This document shows positions 1 through 10,300 of a DNA stretch of 64,000 bases, piece after piece. Both the position numbers and the translations under genes were made by a program. The notes beneath the pieces are model-generated. The model worked only from the letters and a program-made list of their open reading frames with translations. It was not told the DNA's origin and did no database searches. The number at the start of each line of letters is the position of its first letter. The stretch's first letter is position 1. The stretch is from Alentia gelatinosa (taxonomy: Eukaryota; Annelida; Polychaeta; Phyllodocida; Polynoidae): the NCBI GenBank assembly GCA_950022655.1, contig OX465580.1:2465122-2529121 (forward strand). Direction: 5' to 3'.

Positions 1-455
1 CGTGAACTCACCGGCCTGGTACAGAGAGGAGCGTGTCCTGACCTCTCATACAGTTAACAGACAGTAGTCGACATAACGTGAACTCACCGGCCTGGTACAG
101 AGAGGAGCGTGTCCCGACCTCTCATACAGTTAACAGACAGTAGTCGACATAACGTGAACTCACCGGCCTGGTACAGAGAGGAGCGTGGTCGTTGTGAGGT
201 GTGCCGACCTCTCATACAGTTAACAGACAGTAGTCGACATAACGTGAACTCACCGGCCTGGTACAGAGAGGAGCGTGTCCTGATCTCTCATACAGATAAC
301 AGACAGTAGTCGACATACCGTGAACTCACCGGCCTGGTACAGAGAGGAGCGTGTCCTGATCTCTCATACAGATAACAGACAGTAGTCGACATAACGTGAA
401 CTCACCGGCCTAATACAGAGAGGAGCGTGTCCTGACCTCTCATACAGATAGCAGA
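1..455. repeat. 76-bp minisatellite, about 6 copies, cut by the window edge
   Basis: The phrase CGTGAACTCACCGGCC recurs at 1, 77, 153, 243, 319 and 395. The spacing is 76 bp except for one unit with a 14-bp insertion near 187-201. Copies are nearly identical. The array enters from the left edge, so its true length is unknown. Short open frames inside it are by-products of the repeat. Confidence 0.95.
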
Positions 456-1123
456 TAATCACAGGCAGAGGAGTTGTCTTACTCTTTTCAAATGCAAAGA
501 ACAGCACCAAAATTTAGGTGAGTTTTACAGATATATCTATGAAGATGCATCATTCTAGAAATTAATGGTTATTAATGTTACAATACCCATAATTTGTGTT
601 CCTTCCTCATTCTTAACACTTACAAAATGAATAAGTGTAATGCAATATCATTATTAGATGAACAATACTAATTAAAAATTATCAATCTATACAATTTTAA
701 GGGATGGTCTACAGGGTAAGGATATGACCACATACATGCAAAGGAATCCTCTATCAGCCTCTATAATCACAGTGGAATGTGAAACAACTTTATTGATTCA
801 GACTACTATGTGTATTATTATATACCTGTGGTGGTATCTTCTATATATATTTTCCACATCCTCACTCCTACCAATGTTACATTTATGGCAATATGTCACA
901 TGGAGCTTTTCTATGTATATAATGATATAAAAAAAGGCTGACTGTCTTTGCATGTCAAAATACATGCTGAAATTATTGATGAGATATATCCCTCTTCCTT
1001 TGGCATCAGGATACATCTGATTAATTATTTGACTGCATAATTTTGGCATACAAAGACATTAAGCCAGTTTCTGTATAATCAGACTTGTTTCATATTTTCA
1101 TGACATTAATTTCTGAGCAGATC
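456..1123. other. AT-rich leader region of the NLR gene, no gene seen
   Basis: No exon with plausible splice signals or protein similarity was recognised. The stretch ending TTTCTGAGCAG at 1120 could be a 3' splice site just before the chosen start codon, so a non-coding or further coding 5' exon may lie upstream, possibly outside the window. Confidence 0.5.
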
Positions 1124-1321
1124 ATGGCATCAGCAGGTGCCCACCTTGATCCATGGGACAGGGACAATGTACAGGAGGGTGGACTGGTCAAGGGCAGTCC
1201 TTATATGAAAGTCATCAATGACTCACGAGTAACACTCAGAGACAGCCTGCGTCTAGATGACATCTGGGGACATTTACGTCAATTTGGTGTTCTCAATCAG
1301 AACAATGAAGAAAAGATCAAG
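1124..1321 (+). CDS. NLR gene exon 1 (aa 1-66)
   Basis: Encodes a short polar N-terminus and the first helices of the CARD (LRDSLRLDDIWGHLRQFGVL). Donor AAG|GTAAAT, phase 0. Confidence 0.75.
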
Positions 1322-4300
1322 GTAAATCAGATCAACCGACAAAATTCTAGGTTATGTAATAAATGAGATGAAAGCTTTTAATTCTATTAATGACAATAAG
1401 GAAGATCTGGACACAATTTTAACTGCTGCTTGGGAGCAGTGTTGGTTAAAATATTACTACTTGCAGGTCAAGGTATGGCTAGACATGCACTATAAAGGTA
1501 AAAGACAAGCTCAGAAACAACAAATTCTGTTCATGATAAAGTAAATTCTCAAATTCCCAGAATCATGTTTATAATGAAGTGTTACTGAACATATTTCAAA
1601 TAGGGGAATAGGTATCTCCTTTTACTACACTACATGTGGAGCTAAGAGTGAATGCCGCTTTTTTGCAGCATGGAGTTCCCAACTGGGAAGCTGTGGAACG
1701 ACTTCTAGATTTCATTGAGAAAGGGCCATGTTGGCACTTCCATGGTTTGATGCGGGCGATGGCACTGACTGGACAGAAGGACCTTATACCTAAGGGAGGT
1801 ATCGATGAAAACAAGTGTGTGGTGTATACAAAAGAAACACCACTCGAGGAAAACAAGTATTGCAAGCATGTGCTGTGTACAAAAGAAACATCAATTTCAC
1901 TGGATTTACACAGAGGTAACCTAAATACTTGATAAGATTATTTACAACTCTACTTTGATTTCAGAATCATTTCAACGGATATTTGGAGGATGGGAGTAAT
2001 TAAGCTGGTTTATTAATAGCCTATGTTGCTCTGATAACTACAGAAAACTGAAATAATAACAAATGAAATAGCACAGAATGAACATCTAAATCTAATATCA
2101 ATTACTTATAGAAAAACAGCTGAAAACTAGTACTTAATAATTGTTGGAGAGAATAGCAAGTCACATGAGATTAGTAGACTAGAACCAGGTAATATCAAGC
2201 AGGATAGCATGGAAATTAATAATTGCCAGTAATATTTAAGCATAAAATCAACATATCAGTCCAATGGAAATATTTTCTCTCATTTATTATCAATGTGAAT
2301 GTAACTTAAATAAATTGGACTTTTTCAGCAATATGTGAACATTCCAAAAGGAATATGGAGCGCCTGATGAGGAGACCTCTGTTTGACATTGACGGTGACC
2401 CTGAAGTCATCAATGTCGCTCGATGTTACATACCAGTGCAAGCCCAAAGGAAGGATAATAAAAAGTAAGTACTGTCCATAATAAGTCAAGTGCTATGATA
2501 TATTGCATTGACTTTCTTTTATCCTCAAATATCTGGGAAATTCCTTCTTGCTTCAGGAGAATCATACAAACAGTTGTTGCTTGTCAAATATGCGAACTTC
2601 AATTTTGTAGTGTATATTCATTAATTTTAAATGTTGTATCAATTATATTGATACATTCAACATTTTTGTTTCTTTCTATCCATTCACATTATTATGATAT
2701 ATTATCTGTACCTTTTAATTCATTTTTCTTTATCTCCTTATTTCATTGACTTTGAATAATTCTAAACACAAAATTCCAGTCAAATAAATATCATTCTCCT
2801 TCAGTGTGGCAGCAGAAGACTCAGAGTGTCCAAGGACTGCAGAGATAGCAGCAGAAGACATCTTCAATAGGTTAGATGATGCAAGGACTGTACGATTGTA
2901 TGGGCTACCTGGAAGTGGGAAAACAGGTTTTTTAAGGTTCATTGGATACTCATACAGTGAGAAATTACACAAACACCTCCAAAAGAATTCATCCATCCCT
3001 CTGACGTTCAAGGTAATAGTCTACATGCTGGCACGGGACATTAAGGGAAGCATTGAAGATGCAATTAAGGATAATCTAAGGTGTGATGGTGCTGACATCG
3101 ACTTATTATTTAATTACATTAAAACAAAAGAGGCAGCCATTCTCATAGATGCCATTGATGAGGTACAAGATCCTAAGATAATAAAACTAATTGAAGATTA
3201 TGTGGAGGAAAGGTACAAACATGGACGTCCAACTGTTCTGGTATCTGCCAGGACAAATTTGTGTACCATAAAGGGAGACCACTTTGACGAACTTCTTGAA
3301 CTTGAAGGTTTTACAACTGAACAAGGAATGAAATACGTAGAAGAGTATGTCAAAAACTGCAAGCCACAAGAAGGAGGTGACAGCCACACAAAGGTTATCC
3401 CCTATGTTGTCAAGTATAGAGAAAAGCTAAAGGCTGTGCTCCACAACCCTCTCAGGCTCCACATTTTCTGTACATTGGCACTAAGAGGACTACTAACACT
3501 TGATGAAGAGAGTGAGTTCAACATTCCCCAACTATTTGGTCCTCTGGAGGATTTCCTACTGAAACGAGCAGGTGGAGTGACTGTTGAGCAGAAAACAAAC
3601 TTTTACAAAGTGTGCCTCTCCATGCTGATCAATGAAGTGAGGGAATACCCTGAAAGCCGCCTCACTGAATTTAATATTGACAAGAAGTTCCATGTCTTCT
3701 TGAAGCAATCTGAAAGGAGAGACAAGATGGCTAATCTGACAGCATACTATACGTTTAGCCATGAGATGATCTTTGAGTACTTTGTTGGTCATCATATTCA
3801 GTCAATGCCTGAAGAGGACAGGTTGTCATTCATCTTGACCATTTGCTGTGATCCAAAAATGCACAATGTTCTGCTGATTGTATTTGAGTTGATTGTGCAG
3901 GAAGGAGAACAACAAAGTGAACTCCTTACAACAATGATTCGATGTATGTTGATCTTTCGGTATGAGCCTGAATCCACAGAAAATAGGATACTTACTGGTT
4001 TGATGAGTCTGAAAGAGAAAGTAAAAGGTAGTCCGTGGAGAGTGGAAAACAGTATTAACATTTGCACACAGATTGATGAGGCATTTGAAGAACATGACGA
4101 GACGTTGAAAAGTGCAGCTTTGTTTCTGGATGTAACCTTCATTGAGAAAATCACAGAATATCTTCAGGTGTGCTCATCTACACAACAAAGAGAGCTCCTC
4201 CAAAAGACGATACTCCGTCTATTACCCTGCAGGAGGAAGGGTAATAAAGGGTAAGATATCATAACATTAACTTAGTCATTGTGGTGTGTTGATGCTCTTG

Positions 4301-7300
4301 AAGGGCTGTGGGGGAGGGGAGGGAGTGAGGGGAGGGGGGTGTTCATTAGCATGCGATTATGTCTCAATGCAGTCTAACATTCCACTACAAAAATATTGCA
4401 TAGACAGAACATAAACAATACAAGACTTGACAGCCACATATGCACCTAAATGGAACAGCAAAGATTCTGGCTGTAAGTGTGCTGGGGGTTTCTAAAAAAT
4501 TGGCAGATTTTGTGTGACTTTGGCTGGGGACAGCAGGCAGAATTCCCTCATTTTCAGATAATCAGAAATGGAAAATCTAGAATTTGAAATGGATTCCACT
4601 TTGCCTGGCCTTAATAAACTATTTCATCAATGACTCCAAGTATATTCCTATATAGGACAATTATGATCATGGCCCTAGGTCAGCTGGGGGTTTCTGAACA
4701 ATTGGCAGATTTTGGTCACTTTACATTGGGTGGGTGGTCAGAATTCCTTCATTTTCAGAGGATTGATATGGAAAATCAAGATTCTGAAATTATTTCCACC
4801 TCACTAGGTTTAAACAAACTATTTCATCACCGATTTCAATTATGCACCTAAATAGAACAATAAGAATTATAGTGCTAAGTGTACTGTTTTATTCTATTAA
4901 TTCTAATAAATGTATAGGTATCTGGTTCTATCAATAACAAAATCCTATTTCAAGTCAGGATCAGAACTATAAAAACATTAAATAGGTTTTATCAATATGA
5001 TTAATGTGCATGTTTATACTCCTACTACTTGCGGAGATATCAAATATATAAATCATCATCCACGACCCCTAAGCAGAGCTGCATGTGTATCCCTGGTGAC
5101 CAGATATGGTACTATGGTCTATTGCTAAGCCCCCTAACAGATGAGCGAGAAATCAACGTTCTACCCACAAAACGCAGTCAAGCGTAGCCGAGGCAAAGAG
5201 ATCACAGAACAAACACGGTGCACTCCCACGTTTCCCATGCATATATATAGGTCTGTGGTCTCATTCTGAAACCCTCACCTGACACCAACTCTTCTCTCAA
5301 CCCCACAATCTATCTCAACCTGACAACCCTCACCAAGACTCCCCACCTGTTCTGTTATACCCTGACAACCCTCACCAAGACTCCCCATCTATTCTGTTAT
5401 ACCCTGACAACTCTAACTAAGACTCCCCATCTATTCTGTTATACCCTGACAACCCTCACCAAGACTCCCCACCTGTTCTGTTATACCCTGACAACCCTCA
5501 CCAAGACTCCCCACCTGTTCTGTTATACCCTGACAACCCTAACCAAGACTCCCCACCTGTTCTGTTACACCCTGACAACCCTAACCAAGACTTCGCACCT
5601 GTTTTGTTTTACCCTGACAACCCTCACCAAGACTCCCCACCTATTCTGTTATACCCTGACACCCCTCACCAAGACTCCCCACCTGTTCTGTTATACCCTG
5701 ACAACCCTCACCAAGACTCCCCACCTGTTCTGTTATACCCTGACAACCCTCACCAAGACTCCCCACCTGTTCTGTTATACCCTGACAACCCTCACCAAGA
5801 CTCCCCACCTGTTCTGTTATACCCTGACAACCCTCACCAAGACTCCCCACCTGTTCTGTTATACCCTGACAACCCTCACCAAGACTCCCCACCTGTTCTG
5901 TTATACCCTGAAAACCTTGACAAAGATTCTAACCTGATCAACTGAGATCCTAAGTCTCACCTGTTCTTTCTGCAGCAATCAAGGGTAATACATTTAAGGA
6001 ATTGGTTGTTTATCCTGAGTTCTAATTAAAATGATACTCTGGTACGTATAACACATTGAATGTCTAGAAATACAGGTTCATTATTCTTTACAATTTGTAA
6101 GAACGCCTTAATTAACAAGTTTGAAGGGGATCTTTTTATTTGATAAATAGTACCAAACAAGGCATATTCTTAAAGGCATATCCTTAAAGATATATAAAAC
6201 AATTCGGCTTGAAAATTAGAACCCATATCTTTTTCATGAAAATTGAATGATGATCTCCAAGTAATGTAGAACACATATCTACCTTAAAAATTGGGGGTCA
6301 CGGTGCTGCAGCATAGACCGCATTAATGTGACGTCATTTGACTGGGGTTTCCCTGTGTTCTGGTACCAAACATTGGGATATCCCAGGGGATATCCCTTCA
6401 TAAGTGCAGGAGTCGGCATCTAGACATCTAAATTTTTTTAATTCTACAGCATATTTAACTCTACTATGCCATGATATTACGTCTATGCAGTGCTTCTCGG
6501 AGTTTGGATTTGTTTGGCACCAAAATGACGTCAGGACTAATGCGGTCTATGGAGTTGTGTCATTACACTAAGTCCATATAAGAAATAGAGTAGACCGAGT
6601 AGCCAATGACTGCATTCGCAGCAAACCCCGACCTTGACCCTGACATCCTTACATGATATTTATAGCGCCTTGGGACAGTTCTACGGTCGAGAGGTGACCT
6701 CTTAGGGGCCACAACCACCTGTCAAGACCACCCTCTACTTGTTTTTTATTTAGAGCTCAATAATATTATAATTTCAAAAATTTTGAAAGAATTAAAGAAA
6801 ATCATGTATACATTTCCTATGTAAATCAATCAAATGTTAATTTGCCCATTTTACCTATTACGATTGGATAATCTGGACAAAAAGCTAGATTTACTCAATT
6901 GGCACTAGAATGAATCATAAGGAACCAATTTTGACTGGCGCCACTGTGTATTGTAGGATAAGCCATACATCCTACAATACACAGTGGCGCCACCTGTTGA
7001 TTTTCAAATACCGACAATTATTATTTCAAGCCTACTCCTTGGAGAACGCAGTACAAAAAGATTTGTTTCACAATATTACCCTGAGCAAAACCTGTGAGCA
7101 GACAAAGGCAGTCAGCTGACATGCCGCAGCAAGCCGGTTGCGAGGTCAGACTAGGGAAAAGCGTCATTAGCAACCAATAGAATTTGAGTAAACAACCTCA
7201 ATCAACCAATGAAAAGAGCCTGTGTGAAACGCCAACTTGTCTCAGGTCATAGACTCAGGCATGAACTTGTGGTTATGTTAGCGTAGGGTAAGCCTCGTCC

Positions 7301-10300
7301 CTCCACACTGGTTCCTTTAACTTATTCTACCGTAAATGCCCGCTTAAAAGCTGATTTTCTTTTTGCCAAAGTCGGGGTTTTTCAAAATAAAATTTTGAAA
7401 ACCCCCAAATCAGTACAAATCTATAATAAAGTACAAAAAAGACAGAGATATACAAATATGTGGGGGTCGGCATATAACTGGGGTTTTCCTGAAGTTGAAA
7501 TGCCCCCAGAATCGGCTTATAGGGGTCATCCATAAAGTTGGTATGCAAAATTTCTGAAATTTTAAACCCCCACCCCTCCTCCTGATTTTGTACGCAATAG
7601 AACAAAGAAGGAGCATACGCACAATTTCAGACATCTTTTACCCCCCCCCCCCCCCCTAGTGCGTAAGTACTTATGGATAGCCCCATACCATTTTGCTGAA
7701 GTAGGGGGTCGGCTTATAATCGGGGGTTTATGGTAATACCAAATAGATGATATATAAAATATTATCGAGTCTGACCTAACATAGTAAACTAAGCCAATAT
7801 ACATTTGGTCGATTTGTCTGGGAAATGTACCAAGAATAATAGTTTTCTTCAATGTTTTCAAAAACAAGAATGGTGACCTATGATCTTAAACATTTTAATG
7901 TGTAATACTCCACCTTTGCTATATTCTATGAAAATTTGAAGAAAAAAACATGTATTTTACATCATAAAAAACAACTTTTAAGACTTTCTGTATATTCTAT
8001 TATATTATTATCATTTTAATCTCTAAATCAAAAAGTAGCATGGTGACTACCATCTATTAAAGGTTAGATATGTGTTCTACATCACCTTGATATCATCATA
8101 TCCAACTTTCAGGAAAGTGACATGAGTGCAGTTTATCGGTTTGTAATTGCAGGAAAAATATGTACCAAAAATGAGGTCAGGAAAAAATTCCGAAGGCGCA
8201 TTGCCTAACGATGGCCACTCTCACTTCATTGCATCGCTAGCCATTTATTAAGAGAGTGCAAGTCACCATTTTTGTTTGATTTATTCCATATTATGTTATT
8301 GATACATATTTGTGAATGTGTTATACAATAATGACTTTTTAATATTAGTTTGACAAATTTCAACACAAATCTCCCTAGCGAAATAATACCAATCAAAAAT
8401 TGTATGATTACTACCTATCCTTAACTCATTCATTACATTACTCATTAGAACAATTTTACACCCAATAATATGTAAATTTCAAAATCACATCTATACCCAA
8501 ATGGGAATTAACCCTCCAACTTCCCTCCAGGGCCATCCATAAAGTATGTACACAGATTTTCCTGGGAAATCGACCCCACCCAACCCCACCCCCGTTGCAC
8601 AGTATACACTTCTCATGGACCCCCCTCTTATTGCGTATGTTCATCTTCTGGACCCCCCCCCCCCCCCCGCACTTTCGGGGGAGGCAGGATTCACATGTAG
8701 GCATAATGTACCGAGACAGACTTCACACCTTTTCCCCAGTCTCTGATAAGTTCCCCCAGCACAATAATCTAGCAGCAGGATGTACATTTTGGCTTTTCCC
8801 AAAAACCTGGGGTTTCTTGAAAAATGGCAGATTGGATTCTCCACCATACTGCCCCTCCACCATACTGCCCCTCTACAATACTGTCCCTCCACCATACTGC
8901 CCCTCTACCATACTGCCCCTCCACCATACTGCCCCTCCACCATACTGCCCCTCTACCATACTGCCCTCCACCATACTGCCCCTCCACCATACTGCCCCTC
9001 CACCATACTGCCCCTCTACCATACTATCCCTCTACCATACTGCCCCTCTACCATACCCCCCCCCCCCCCCTCCCACCAGTATGATAGAGGGGCATTGTTT
9101 CAGGGACAGTATAGTGAGGGGCAGTATGGTTCAGGGACAGTTTCTTTGGGGGACAATAAGATGAGAGCCAATATGGTGAGAGGCAGTATGGCAAGGGGCA
9201 ATATGATTCAGGGGAAATATGGTGGAAGGGCAGTATGGTTCAGGGCTAGCATAGTGGAGGTATAATGTCAAGGTAAGGGATAGGGATAAATCTGCTGTTA
9301 GGGTTAGGGATAGGGACAGGGTTAGGGTTTGGGACCTAGAATAGATGGCCAGTATAAGTTCAAGGGTGGTATGATCGCATATACTTTGGTGATGGTTTTC
9401 TCAATGGGCATCATAGATTTTGGCCTGGGTAATGGTTTTCTCCATGGGCATTATGGTTTTTGGCCTTGCTGATGGTTTTCTCCATGGGCAACATAGATTT
9501 TGGTCTGGGTAATAGTTTTCTCCATGTGCATTATGCTTTTTTGCCTTAGTAATGGTTTTCTCCAGGACATCATGGTATTTATTGCTGGTGGGTTTTCTTC
9601 TCCATGAGGATCATGGATCTTGGCCTCTGCACAACCTTCTCATCTACCAACCTCCCTATCCCCCGACCTACCAACCCACCAGCCTGCCCATCTACCAACC
9701 TCCCTATCCACCAACCTGCCTACCCACCACCCTGCTGTTAGTTCCTACCCACCTACAGACAATATACCAATCCAGGGCCCTGGGCCCTGTTTTTTAGTCA
9801 CGACATCCGTAAGTTACGACATGTTTCAGCTGCCAGTGTCCTATAGAGCTACGATCTTAGGCTGGCTGCGACACTTGCTGTAGAAACGACACATAGGGAG
9901 GTAAAAGGTGTGCTATAGTCACGACACTCAGTGGCCAATGGACCGTAAAGTGTCACCATAAGTGTCGTATGTCTAAGACCACTCTGGACATGTCGTACCG
10001 AATGCACAAATTCACTTCCCCTAAGAATTAAGAAATGAAATCTTAACACGAGTAAGGTATACATATAACCAATAATCGTACAAAATATGAAGAAAATCGG
10101 TTGCAGCATTCCGAAGATATCTGTGTTTGAATTTCGTCATAGCAATGGTGGCCAGTTTAGCCCTTCACGTGATCCTAATTTATGCATCGACCTTGACATT
10201 AACTGCGCATTGGGAGGTGGGAGGGTGACTGGCCACCAGAGAAGACGATTGCTATCACGAAATTCAAACGTCGATAACTTCGAGACGGTGCAGCCGGTTT

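Noticed and set aside
5604..5945. Open frame of 113 codons with a 14-residue repeat
   Set aside because: Produced by a 42-bp minisatellite whose period is a multiple of three; open on both strands and inside an intron.
8595..9164. 189-codon proline-rich frame
   Set aside because: Comes from C-runs and a 16-bp array; the other frames are open too.
9297..9334. Interstitial telomere or former chromosome end
   Set aside because: Fewer than ten degenerate hexamers inside a simple-repeat zone; chance or local slippage is enough.
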